Below are positions 1 through 6,704 of a stretch of DNA of 11,545 nucleotides, piece after piece. Numbering within the stretch: position 1 is the stretch's first letter; each line of letters opens with the position of its first letter. The notes below the pieces were generated by a model. The model was not told the DNA's origin. It worked only from the letters and a program-made list of their open reading frames with translations, and searched no databases. This DNA is from Nitrospirae bacterium GWC2_56_14 (lineage in GTDB: Bacteria > Nitrospirota > UBA9217). Position numbers and translations under genes: made by a program. The stretch is taken from positions 8,966 through 20,510 of the forward strand of contig MHDY01000065.1 in NCBI GenBank assembly GCA_001803705.1, in the 5' to 3' direction.

Positions 1-63
1 TTTCTCGTCCTGTCCGGCTACGGCTATCGTCGGCCTGCTTACCTCTATTGAGCTCGTCGTCAT
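1..63 (-). CDS. VgrG/Pvc8-like spike protein, N-terminal fragment (cut by window edge)
   Basis: Only the first 21 codons are present; the frame is open to the left edge. It starts at the ATG at 63-61, five bases after the stop of the 52-aa gene. The visible residues read MTTSSIEVSRPTIAVAGQDE followed by K. A short polar start leading into a 'RPTIAVAGQ' strand resembles the beginning of eCIS spike proteins of the VgrG / phage late control D family, which trimerise to form the hub and needle under the tube. The position right after LysM-protein and Pvc6-like genes is where PVC and Afp clusters place this gene (pvc8/afp8). No good Shine-Dalgarno site is visible, so translation is probably coupled to the gene before it. 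The identity rests mainly on gene order and a short motif. Confidence 0.6.
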   Translation of the reverse strand, partial: MTTSSIEVSRPTIAVAGQDEK

Positions 64-68
64 TGCGG

Positions 69-227
69 TCAATGAGCCCAGACCCGAGCGGACCGGTCGA
101 GTGTGTGCTGAACCGCGCGTTTTACATCCAGCACCGTGGGCTGCGGTGGCTGGGACGAGGCTGCGGTCTGTTTTTCAACCGGCTGCGGATCGGCTACAAT
201 CTCGAATTCATGGATGACGATTCCCAT
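69..227 (-). CDS. Small Pvc6/Afp6-like eCIS protein (52 aa)
   Basis: This short gene reads MGIVIHEFEIVADPQPVEKQ at its start, continues through a Pro/Gln/Ser-rich linker (about residues 21-31), and ends in a probable helix finishing RSARVWAH. The ATG at 227 follows a near-perfect Shine-Dalgarno run (GGAGGGAGG at 244-236) with 8-nt spacing, and the stop (71-69) sits five bases before the spike gene. Many eCIS operons carry a 50-60 residue protein next to the LysM protein (Pvc6/Afp6 in the prototype clusters). These have the same plan: a short beta strand, a proline-rich linker and a basic helix. Its role is not well established; the position suggests a tube-baseplate accessory. It is easily missed because of its size. 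The coding call is strong from RBS and spacing; family membership is inferred from size, layout and neighbours. Confidence 0.72.
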   Translation of the reverse strand: MGIVIHEFEIVADPQPVEKQTAASSQPPQPTVLDVKRAVQHTLDRSARVWAH

Positions 228-235
228 ACTCTGTT

Positions 236-244
236 CCTCCCTCC
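236..244 (-). promoter_or_regulatory. Strong ribosome binding site of the 52-aa gene
   Basis: GGAGGGAGG on the minus strand, 8 nt before the ATG at 227. It lies in the 27-nt gap after the LysM gene and is the main evidence that the small frame is a real gene. Confidence 0.75.
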
Positions 245-254
245 GGCACTCCCG

Positions 255-971
255 TCACCGTACATGCATGTCCAGCAGTCTGCCCGGTTCCAGCAGGCGC
301 GGATTTTCGATATTATTGGCTTCTGCGATCGTCTTCCAGTCTGCCGCCCTGCCGATCTTTGCTGCCAGTTCCTGCAGTGTCATGCCCGCTGCCGCCTGGG
401 TCAGCGGCGCGGTTCCGGCCTGAGCTCCGCTCGGCATGGTCCCGGGGGGCGAATTCATATTTTTCGGTTCGGCAAAGGCGAACTGAATCGACTGCTGCGA
501 CATGCTGAGGGATATGCTCGCCCTTAGCGGCTTTCCCTCATGTGAAAAGAACTCAAGGGACTCCTCAAGGGATTCAACGACCCCGTCGAACTTGAACGTT
601 CCCCATTCGAACCGGACGCCGGGCGGCAGGTATTTTCCATCCTTGCCCTCGACCTCTTTCGGTGTGATGAAATCAACCACCTTTTTTGTCAATTGGCGCA
701 CATCATCGACATTTGCCGACTCTCCCTGCGGCAGCGGGGCCGTAACATCGAACCAGAGTTGGAGACTGAGCTTCGTCGAACCCTTGCCCACGAACTGCGT
801 GCTGCTCGTTTCGCGCTGGTCTTTGGCGGTGTTATCGGGAGGAACTACCTGGTTGCTGTAGCTCACCTTGAGTGTTTCCGGATTGAACTGGACGGGAACC
901 TTTTCTCCCGTATCTCCGTCCGGTTTCAACTCGATCAGTTCCGCCTTCACGATGGCAAGCCTGTCCGGCAT
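255..971 (-). CDS. eCIS tube-baseplate adaptor with LysM domain (Pvc7/Afp7-like)
   Basis: A 238-aa protein. Residues 1-168 form a CIS-tube type domain: an opening strand (AIVKAELIEL), the segment VPVQFNPETLKVSYSNQ, and a beta-rich core with SLQLWFDVT. Residues 170-196 are a Pro/Gly/Ala/Thr-rich linker. Residues 197-236 form a LysM-like module (MTLQELAAKIGRAADWKTIA, ending LLEPGRLLD). The N-terminal 'QFNP..L..' pattern is typical of T4 gp53/gp54-like and Afp7/Pvc7 proteins. These cap the lower end of the inner tube and connect it to the spike; LysM folds in baseplates serve protein docking rather than peptidoglycan binding. The start at 971 has AGGAGA about 5 nt upstream. It follows the second tube gene after 55 nt and precedes the small Pvc6-like gene. 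Assembly would occur in the cytoplasm. The family call is firm; the exact docking partner is inferred. Confidence 0.9.
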   Translation of the reverse strand: MPDRLAIVKAELIELKPDGDTGEKVPVQFNPETLKVSYSNQVVPPDNTAKDQRETSSTQFVGKGSTKLSLQLWFDVTAPLPQGESANVDDVRQLTKKVVDFITPKEVEGKDGKYLPPGVRFEWGTFKFDGVVESLEESLEFFSHEGKPLRASISLSMSQQSIQFAFAEPKNMNSPPGTMPSGAQAGTAPLTQAAAGMTLQELAAKIGRAADWKTIAEANNIENPRLLEPGRLLDMHVR

Positions 972-1026
972 ATGTTCTCCTGATATGAGTCTGCATGATT
1001 GGAGAATAGCGCGCGATCCCGCAGTG

Positions 1027-1530
1027 CTATTTGGTTTTTTCCATGGTCATTGATTCATAGACAAGCTGCATCTCTTCTATCGCCACGATCCCGTCCTTGG
1101 CGTTCAGCCCCGGTGCCTTCAGCTTGACCGGCAGGCACCGGCTGAGTGCGAACCTGGCCCGCTCGGTGACCCTGTTTTCGGCATAGAGAACGATGGTCGC
1201 GTTTCCCCGCAAGTCCTCCCGGATGTCTTTCGAGGGGGCCTGCACCAGCCTGTTGAACCAGTCCCAGAGATCGAAATTGTCGGTCATGCCCCGTCTTAGC
1301 GTTATCTGGCCGTAGTTCAATGGACCGAGCAACCGGATCTGTTCGTTGTTGTTGCCGCCCTCACGGATGGTTTTCACATCCATGGTCATCTCCAGACCGT
1401 CGCATTCAGAAAACGATGCGCCGTATAGTTTGTCGAGTTTCATGCCCGGCACGTCGATCTCGACCTGAAAATTGAACGCCGTGAAAGGAAGCTTGGTTAA
1501 TTCGCTCGCCTGACTCGCCTGGTCTGCCAT
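1027..1530 (-). CDS. Contractile tail inner tube protein, second copy (gp19 family)
   Basis: A 167-aa protein of the phage T4 gp19-like tail tube family, equivalent to Pvc1/Pvc5 and distantly to Hcp. Family hallmarks are an N-terminal strand with FTAFNFQVEID, the 'SFSECDGLEM' segment (usually 'F.E.SGL'), then LRRGMTDNFDLWDWFNRL (tube proteins have 'L.RG...S..LY.W...') and a C-terminal 'AIEEMQLVYESM'. Members stack as hexamers to form the tube. It differs clearly from the tube gene at 3339-3791: it is longer, with a polar N-terminal tail of about 15 residues and extra loops, so it may occupy a special position such as the baseplate-proximal ring. The ATG overlaps the sheath 2 stop by one base (TAATG), and GGAGG lies about 10 nt before it inside sheath 2, which points to translational coupling. 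Confidence 0.9.
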   Translation of the reverse strand: MADQASQASELTKLPFTAFNFQVEIDVPGMKLDKLYGASFSECDGLEMTMDVKTIREGGNNNEQIRLLGPLNYGQITLRRGMTDNFDLWDWFNRLVQAPSKDIREDLRGNATIVLYAENRVTERARFALSRCLPVKLKAPGLNAKDGIVAIEEMQLVYESMTMEKTK

Positions 1531-3335
1531 TACTGCGCTCCCTCCACCAGGGAGATGTGCTCTCCCGTCTGAATCATGCGGACCGTAAGAAAGGTCAGGG
1601 GCAAGGACGGCGCGACCCTCAATTCCGCTATGAATCTGCCCTGATCGGTGCTGGTCGCCGTATTCACGGATTCGTCCGTCACGACCTGATAGGCTTCCGC
1701 CGGGGTTGTACCTTTGAGCGCGCCCCGTTTGTGCAGGTCGGCAAGGAGCGCTTCGAAGCCCCGCCGCACCGAACGCCTGAGCGCGGCGTCATTGGGCTCG
1801 AAAACATAGCGCCCACCCAGGCGAAGGGCCGCCCTGCGCAGCAGCATCAGAAGACGGCGCACGCCGATCGGCCTGAGGTCCCGGTCGCTGCTGAGCGTAT
1901 CCGCGTCGAGGACGAGAAAGCCGCGCGGTTCCTGCCGGATAAGATTGATGCGTGCTTCCTGCAACGTGAGCCTTAGTTCCTCTGAGATCGCGGGGGTCAG
2001 GGCAACGCACCCCTGCAGATTCTCGTTGGCGGGCGCTATCCAGGCACCCCGCTCGACAGCGCGTTTTGCCATGATGCCGGCCACTGCGCCGTCGGGGGGA
2101 ACGCTTCGAAGAACACGTGCATCGCCTTCGGCATGAGTGATCAGCCACGGATGATACAGTGCGGCACAGCTCATCTCCAGCTGGGCAGTAGGGCCGGAGA
2201 ACTTCCCGATGGCCGGCGCAGTCTTTTGAAGGTCGTCGGCATAGACACGTGCTTCGTTTTCCCGGTAGTGTCCGGGCATTGTCAGAACCGCGAACAGGTC
2301 GCCGCGGGCAGCGCACATCCGGACCAGGGCCTGATGGATAGTGCGAAGAGCGTCGTTTTGATATGCTGCGGCTTCGTTCTGCCTCCACTCGACCGGCGGG
2401 CCGACGCGGACGGCAACGCCGTCTGACCAGTCGCTTTCTGCGCATCCCACTATCGCCCTTACCCGATAGAAGTAGTCGTTCGGCGGCCTGTTATACAGGA
2501 GGCTCTGTTCTTTTCCCTTGTAGCTCTCGGTTGCAGCAGACCATTCCGTGACTGTCTCTTCAAGGACGTATACTGCATCCGGGACGTCGGTCCAGCGCAA
2601 AATGAAATTTCCCGCGTCGTCTGGTTTCGTGCTGCTGAGTTCAGGACGGGGAGGCGGTATTCTGTCGCAATCGAAGAACTGCAACAGGTCCGTCCTTTCA
2701 GCCTGATTGGTTTTGTCGCCCTTCTCTTTTCTTTTATCGTTTCCAATGCATGTTTCCACCTGTTGCCCCGCCTGCACAGACGTGGTGTTTGCCTCCGGTG
2801 CCTTTGGCTGCGGAACATCCGGCAGCCTATCCCAGCCGAGATGGATAGCGTCCGGAACGCTGATGATCGATGCCTCCTCCACGGCCAGGGCGGCGTGAAT
2901 GCCGGAAAGGGTGCGCGGCGACGGACTGCAGTACCGGAGAAAATCGGCCTGTGCCATTACCATGTCGGTGCCGCAGTCGCTGAGCTCGGGATCGAGGAAA
3001 AGAGCGGCGTTGAACGGGACAAGCCCGTCCCCGTCGGCATGCGGTACACGGATGATCCAGCAGCGCCTGCCGCCGTTGTTGAAAAAAAGACGGACGCAAG
3101 GCGCCAGGTAGGCGCAGACCTTTCTGCCGGTCTCGGCCTCCCGGGCAAGAGTCAGATCGCCGCCGAAAATCTCCTCGAATCGGTGAATGTCCTCGACCGG
3201 GGTCGGTTTATGTAAATCTCCTTTGGCGGCAAAACCGACGAACACTGCAATGTCCATCCGGAGCGTCTCGTCCTTCTGCTTCGTCTCGGTCTCGAACCGG
3301 ATCCCGGGAAGCCGTTCTGTCGTCCGGCCGGCCAT
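1530..3335 (-). CDS. Contractile tail sheath protein 2 with fibronectin III-like insertion
   Basis: A 601-aa sheath protein. The N-terminal part (about 1-170) holds sheath segments such as DIAVFVGFAAKGD and VRLFFNNGGRRCWIIRV. The conserved C-terminal part (about 315-601) includes HPWL, DGAVAGIMAKRAVERGAW, ANENL, RRLLMLLRRAALRLGGRYVF and ELRVAPSLPLTFLTVRM. Between the two lies a charged, low-complexity linker (about 174-215) and an FN3-like domain (about 228-312). Eleven cysteines are spread over the chain, against two in sheath 1. Sheath subunits surround the tube and contract to drive it into a target; PVC-like systems use several non-identical sheaths, the minor ones near the baseplate (Pvc3/Pvc4). 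The divergent sequence and position between two tube genes suggest such a minor sheath. The start ATG at 3335 is 3 nt after the tube 1 stop (TAACGCATG) with no strong Shine-Dalgarno site, so expression probably depends on reinitiation and may be lower than sheath 1. Confidence 0.92.
   Translation of the reverse strand: MAGRTTERLPGIRFETETKQKDETLRMDIAVFVGFAAKGDLHKPTPVEDIHRFEEIFGGDLTLAREAETGRKVCAYLAPCVRLFFNNGGRRCWIIRVPHADGDGLVPFNAALFLDPELSDCGTDMVMAQADFLRYCSPSPRTLSGIHAALAVEEASIISVPDAIHLGWDRLPDVPQPKAPEANTTSVQAGQQVETCIGNDKRKEKGDKTNQAERTDLLQFFDCDRIPPPRPELSSTKPDDAGNFILRWTDVPDAVYVLEETVTEWSAATESYKGKEQSLLYNRPPNDYFYRVRAIVGCAESDWSDGVAVRVGPPVEWRQNEAAAYQNDALRTIHQALVRMCAARGDLFAVLTMPGHYRENEARVYADDLQKTAPAIGKFSGPTAQLEMSCAALYHPWLITHAEGDARVLRSVPPDGAVAGIMAKRAVERGAWIAPANENLQGCVALTPAISEELRLTLQEARINLIRQEPRGFLVLDADTLSSDRDLRPIGVRRLLMLLRRAALRLGGRYVFEPNDAALRRSVRRGFEALLADLHKRGALKGTTPAEAYQVVTDESVNTATSTDQGRFIAELRVAPSLPLTFLTVRMIQTGEHISLVEGAQ
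2400..2654 (-). other. Fibronectin type III-like domain inserted in sheath 2
   Basis: Codons of residues 228-312. The pattern matches an FN3 sandwich: a Pro-rich entry (PPPRPELS), the B-strand Trp in FILRWTDVPDA, YVLEE, and the F-strand Tyr in YFYRVRAIVG, followed by SDWSDGVAVRV. A linker rich in K/E/Q/T precedes it (2691-2813). It interrupts the sheath fold after ASIISVPDAIHLGW and before the helix-strand unit ending in GDLFAVLTMPGHY. Confidence 0.75.
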
Positions 3336-3338
3336 GCG

Positions 3339-3791
3339 TTATGCCATTTCCAGGCGCTCGTAGGCAAGCACGAGCTCTTCCATCGCCACATCGGTCCCTT
3401 TGGCGTTCATCGGCCCGCTTGTGTGTTTGATGATGCGGGCGCGCATCAGCTTCCATTCCTGCACCACGGCCGTGTGGTCTTCGTTCTGCAGCTGGATCAC
3501 CACGTTCCGGTAGGCAGTCTGATCGCCGTTCCGTATCTGGTCGAGCCACTGATACAGGTTGAGCGATCCGATGATGCCCCGCTTCAGAGTTACATCGGTG
3601 GACTTGTTCATCCCGGTTATCTTCCGGACGCTGTTCTCTTTTTCATTTCCGTTTCGGTATTCGGCCACGGTCACTTCCATGCCGATGCCGCTGCACTCCT
3701 GAAACCCGGCTTCGACGCCGTCCGTCTTGCCGTCCCCGAGATTCACCAGAAAATTGAATTGTACGTAAGGGCGTTCGCGTAATACTGCCAT
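3339..3791 (-). CDS. Contractile tail inner tube protein, first copy (gp19 family)
   Basis: A 150-aa protein very typical of the T4 gp19-like tail tube family of eCIS. It shows YVQFNFLVNLGDG, the segment GFQECSGIGMEVTVAEYRNG, VTLKRGIIGSLNLYQWLDQI, and the C-terminal MEELVLAYERLEM. These give the double beta-sheet ring subunit that stacks as hexamers into the tube lumen. Length is standard for the major tube (Pvc1-like) component. The ATG at 3791 is preceded by an AGGAGG site (3802-3797) with 5-nt spacing, one of the two strongest ribosome binding sites in the operon; this fits a highly abundant part. It follows sheath 1 after 22 nt and precedes sheath 2 by 3 nt. Confidence 0.95.
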   Translation of the reverse strand: MAVLRERPYVQFNFLVNLGDGKTDGVEAGFQECSGIGMEVTVAEYRNGNEKENSVRKITGMNKSTDVTLKRGIIGSLNLYQWLDQIRNGDQTAYRNVVIQLQNEDHTAVVQEWKLMRARIIKHTSGPMNAKGTDVAMEELVLAYERLEMA

Positions 3792-3796
3792 GGACT

Positions 3797-3802
3797 CCTC
3801 CT
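3797..3802 (-). promoter_or_regulatory. Strong ribosome binding site of the major tube gene
   Basis: AAAGGAGGAG with its AGGAGG core 5 nt before the ATG at 3791, nearly identical to the site before sheath 1. Sheath 2 lacks a comparable site, so the two major building blocks seem to be translated more strongly. Confidence 0.7.
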
Positions 3803-3813
3803 TTGCCTAATGA

Positions 3814-5760
3814 TCAGTTTTTCCGATCCGCGGTCCATTGTCCGATCCTGAGGATCACGAACTCGGCCGGCTTCAGCGCTGACACCCCGATCTGGGCGAT
3901 CAGCCTCCCGTTGTCCAGATCGTTCTGCGTCATGGTCGACCGGTCGCAGCGGACAAAGTAAGCCTTGTCCGGTTTGTCGCCCAGAAGCGCTCCCGATTGC
4001 CACTCGTTCAGGAGGAAATCCTCGATCGTTCTTCGGATATTGGCCCAGAGTGCCTCGCCGTTCGGCTCGAACACGGCCCATTGCGTTCCCTTGTCGATGG
4101 AACGCTCCAGATAGGCGAAATAGCGCCGGATGTTCACATATTTCCATTCCGGGTCGGAGCTGATCGTACGAGCGCCCCAAAGACGGTTGCCCCGTCCCTC
4201 AAAGAACCGGAAACAATTGATGCCTTCGGGATTGAGCACTTCCTGCTGGCCCTTGTTCAGCATGCTTTCAAAACCCAGAGCGAGGTTGACGACTTCGTTC
4301 GCAGGCGCTTTGATGACGCCCCGGTTCGTGTCGTTGCGGGCATAAATGCCGGCAACGAAGCCGGACGGCGGCATCGGGGTCTCCTGGCGGGTCACGGGAT
4401 CGAGGATCGTGACCCAGGGGTAGTAGAAGGCCGCATGTTTCGAATCGATGCGCGCTCGCATTGCCCGGACCTGCGATATCGTCTGGCCGTTGCCCGAATC
4501 CAGGACGGCGATCCGGTACCGCATTCTCTCGGCATGGGAGATGAGCAGGGAAGTAATGGTGGCGGCATCGGACCGGTATCCGTTTTCGTATCCGTACGTG
4601 GAGCCGGGTGCGGCCACGATGGAGATATCCTCGATGTCCTCAAAGGCTTTCAATCCCGTTTTGAAGGGATCATCATCGGATGCGGTTCCTTCATACTCGG
4701 CGAACGAGGGGCGCTGACCGTCATTGCCGCCTACCAGAATCGCATCGATCGAACGATCGGCGTCGCTCGATAATATATCTTTCAAAGCTGTCTCAAGAGC
4801 GATGTCTGCGGAGAAGAGCACTCCAAGAATGTCGAGACCACTCGTGACGCTGGTGCCCGCCTCCACTATTATCGGCAATGTCCGGGCCAGGGAAAGATTT
4901 GCAGGTGTCCGGCCGAACACCGCTGTCAGGGAGTCGGGCGAACCTGCCCGTTGGTGAGCGGGATCAAGGGGCAGGCTGTTCCATATCATCGGAGATCCTT
5001 CGTCTGCCGGCGCGACCGTTACCGTTGCCGTTACCACTCGAACGCTGTCGCCCTGGTTCGGGTCGGCGGACGGAGTGAGACTGCTGAGCGGCATTGCGGG
5101 ACTTGTGGTCGTGTTTTTGAACCGCCACGACTTCTTCTTATTGGTCTCGTCATAATAGGATTCGGCGATGTAAAAATCTCCGGTCTGTGGAGGACTGAGC
5201 GGTGGACTTGTTACGTCGTTAATCAGGACAATATCGTTGTCGACCAGGCCTTTTACTGCTGGTTCATTTTTCTCTTCACCGAGGATGTTCTGGCCCAGCC
5301 TCAGCGTAATCCGAACGCGCATGTTTCCGGCCGCGCCTGGAAATCTTGCGCGAATTCCTAATGCGTCGCCGCCCCCGTCGGACGGGATGCTCGCGCGGGC
5401 GTGGCCGTCCGGGTATAATCCGTCGCCGTTTATCTCGTGCGAATCGCCGAGGGGCAGAAAGACGCGCGAGACATACAACCGCTTGCCGCCTTCTTCAAAA
5501 AACGCCCTGACAGCATGCCACAAATAGTTAATATAATCGTACGGTCCGCCGCTGCCTTCGTCGTTATACACCAGCTTCTGCCGGTCGCCATAGACGCGCT
5601 CGAAGTCCAGTACACTGGTTATGATGTCCGGCGCCATATCAACCGCTCCGTACCGCGTCGGGCCGACAAAACCCGTGGTCGTGGTGCTTACCCCCTCGAT
5701 CGATTTGGATCGGTACGATACTTCCTCTACAAATACCCCCGGCGCTAAATATTCCGGCAT
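3814..5760 (-). CDS. Contractile tail sheath protein 1 (major sheath, Pvc2/Afp2-like)
   Basis: A 648-aa tail sheath protein with all usual landmarks. The N-terminus MPEYLAPGVFVEEVSYRSKS and STTTTGFVGPTRYG is the extended arm that links neighbouring subunits. FFEEGGKRLYVSRV (88-101) ends the first fold. A variable outer region runs from about 105 to 330. The conserved part follows: EDISIVAAPG (377-386), YRIAVLDSGNG, KHAAFYYPWVTILDP, PPSGFVAGIYARNDTNRGV, APANEV, INCFRFFEGRGNRLWGART, YVNIRRYFAYLERSI, WAVFEPN and a closing IGVSALKPAEFVILRIG, which is the C-terminal arm. In the particle it forms the contractile hexameric helix around the tube. Start at 5760 is set by a long AGGAGGAGG site 2 nt upstream. 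The variable region is larger than in short sheaths such as Pvc2 and probably decorates the outer surface. Confidence 0.96.
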   Translation of the reverse strand: MPEYLAPGVFVEEVSYRSKSIEGVSTTTTGFVGPTRYGAVDMAPDIITSVLDFERVYGDRQKLVYNDEGSGGPYDYINYLWHAVRAFFEEGGKRLYVSRVFLPLGDSHEINGDGLYPDGHARASIPSDGGGDALGIRARFPGAAGNMRVRITLRLGQNILGEEKNEPAVKGLVDNDIVLINDVTSPPLSPPQTGDFYIAESYYDETNKKKSWRFKNTTTSPAMPLSSLTPSADPNQGDSVRVVTATVTVAPADEGSPMIWNSLPLDPAHQRAGSPDSLTAVFGRTPANLSLARTLPIIVEAGTSVTSGLDILGVLFSADIALETALKDILSSDADRSIDAILVGGNDGQRPSFAEYEGTASDDDPFKTGLKAFEDIEDISIVAAPGSTYGYENGYRSDAATITSLLISHAERMRYRIAVLDSGNGQTISQVRAMRARIDSKHAAFYYPWVTILDPVTRQETPMPPSGFVAGIYARNDTNRGVIKAPANEVVNLALGFESMLNKGQQEVLNPEGINCFRFFEGRGNRLWGARTISSDPEWKYVNIRRYFAYLERSIDKGTQWAVFEPNGEALWANIRRTIEDFLLNEWQSGALLGDKPDKAYFVRCDRSTMTQNDLDNGRLIAQIGVSALKPAEFVILRIGQWTADRKN

Positions 5761-5762
5761 GA

Positions 5763-5771
5763 CCTCCTCCT
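5763..5771 (-). promoter_or_regulatory. Extended ribosome binding site of sheath 1
   Basis: AAAGGAGGAGGTC directly before the ATG at 5760. The triple GGA register allows several pairings with the 16S anti-SD sequence. The 16-nt gap to the upstream gene is filled by this site. Confidence 0.7.
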
Positions 5772-5776
5772 TTGCG

Positions 5777-6697
5777 TTACGGCGGCGACCCCGCCGAGGT
5801 TAAATACAAGACCGGCAGCTTTTCAGCGCCGTTTTTTGTACGCAGAATGCTCTCTTTTCCAAACTGCAGCAACGTATGGTCCATCTCTTCGTTAAGCGTC
5901 TTGTCCTGCCACAACATGCCGGCCGGCTGTTCACACAGCGCTTTCAGATCCGGCATTGCTGCAAGATGCGAATCTGACCGATAGAACGCGCGCAGATCGA
6001 TCTTCCATTCCTGGTCCCGGAGCGGGATGATTCCCGGGCTTCGTGGCGGGGAGACCGGTGACAAGCTGAGCGGCTGCCGCGCCGGTTCCGGGAAAGGAAA
6101 GATGATAAGGACCCTGCCTTCGCTGTCGGCAACACCCTGGGCCAGCGGCGCGCCGTCATAGGAAGCTTCGATCAGGGCATGCGCTGCAGGCCGTTCTGTC
6201 TGCGGATCCCACAGATCAGCCCGCAGAACCGCCATCCCCGGCACGACCGTCCGTGTCGCCGCGGAGAAGAGAGGAACAAAGGGAACTGCGGGCTCCGGCG
6301 GGGATGCTGCAGACCGTTGCTCCCATAAATACAATCCTCGCTGGGGAATCTTTACTTTCAAAAGAAAGGGAATGAACCTGCCCATTCGGTCACGCACTTC
6401 TATAGTGAAGGCTTTCTGATCAGGCGTTTCCGTCCATGGGTCCAGCTGCTGCCATGATCGTTCCCCTCCCCGGTATTCGAAGTCCTGCAGGCCGGACAGA
6501 TTGTGAAAAACGAATACGCCCGACGGGTTGCTGATCCCTTCCATTCGCTGTTCGACATTTGCCTCAGGATAGGCAACAACGTTCAGACCACTGGTGATCA
6601 CGGTCTGAAGCGCCTTGTCCCAGAACCGAACCCCAAGAGGTGAAGTGTGCAGGGTGCAGACCGGCGTTCCCTTGATGGTTGCGGTATCGATGCCCAT
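5777..6697 (-). CDS. eCIS-operon protein of unknown function with a carboxypeptidase-regulatory-like beta domain
   Basis: A 306-aa protein without signal peptide or membrane segment. Residues 1-125 look beta-rich (SPLGVRFWDKALQTVITSGL, GVFVFHNLSGLQDFEY, FTIEVRDRMGRFIPFLLKV), and the last part is a motif like 'D..GR.lP..l.v..P'. Residues 150-202 (VPGMAVLRADLWDPQTERPA, IEASYDGAPLAQGVADSEGR) have the pattern of a transthyretin/carboxypeptidase-regulatory-like sandwich: duplicated 'pA..a.V.a..dG....g.tD..Gr' strands. A Pro-rich loop (203-222) leads to a helical tail (248-285). Such proteins recur between the DUF4255 gene and the sheath in eCIS operons, with no assigned role that I know. Possible roles are a tail-terminator partner or an external decoration, both inference. 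The start at 6697 is 7 nt after the DUF4255 stop, with a weak GGAT site, so coupling is likely. Confidence 0.8.
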   Translation of the reverse strand: MGIDTATIKGTPVCTLHTSPLGVRFWDKALQTVITSGLNVVAYPEANVEQRMEGISNPSGVFVFHNLSGLQDFEYRGGERSWQQLDPWTETPDQKAFTIEVRDRMGRFIPFLLKVKIPQRGLYLWEQRSAASPPEPAVPFVPLFSAATRTVVPGMAVLRADLWDPQTERPAAHALIEASYDGAPLAQGVADSEGRVLIIFPFPEPARQPLSLSPVSPPRSPGIIPLRDQEWKIDLRAFYRSDSHLAAMPDLKALCEQPAGMLWQDKTLNEEMDHTLLQFGKESILRTKNGAEKLPVLYLTSAGSPP

Positions 6698-6704
6698 GCC
6701 GATC

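Noticed and set aside
1789..2445. Long minus-strand frame inside sheath 2 (218 codons) and other long frames over the sheath genes
   Set aside because: They are shadows of the sheath frames: extremely Arg/Ser-rich, no domain, no RBS, and the overlapping sheath frame is clearly coding.
3814..5760. Phage origin (P2-like or Mu-like prophage tail)
   Set aside because: The sheath, tube and DUF4255 proteins have eCIS-type sequence features, and the duplicated sheath/tube set with LysM and Pvc6-like genes is not a phage tail arrangement; no head or lysis genes are present in the window.
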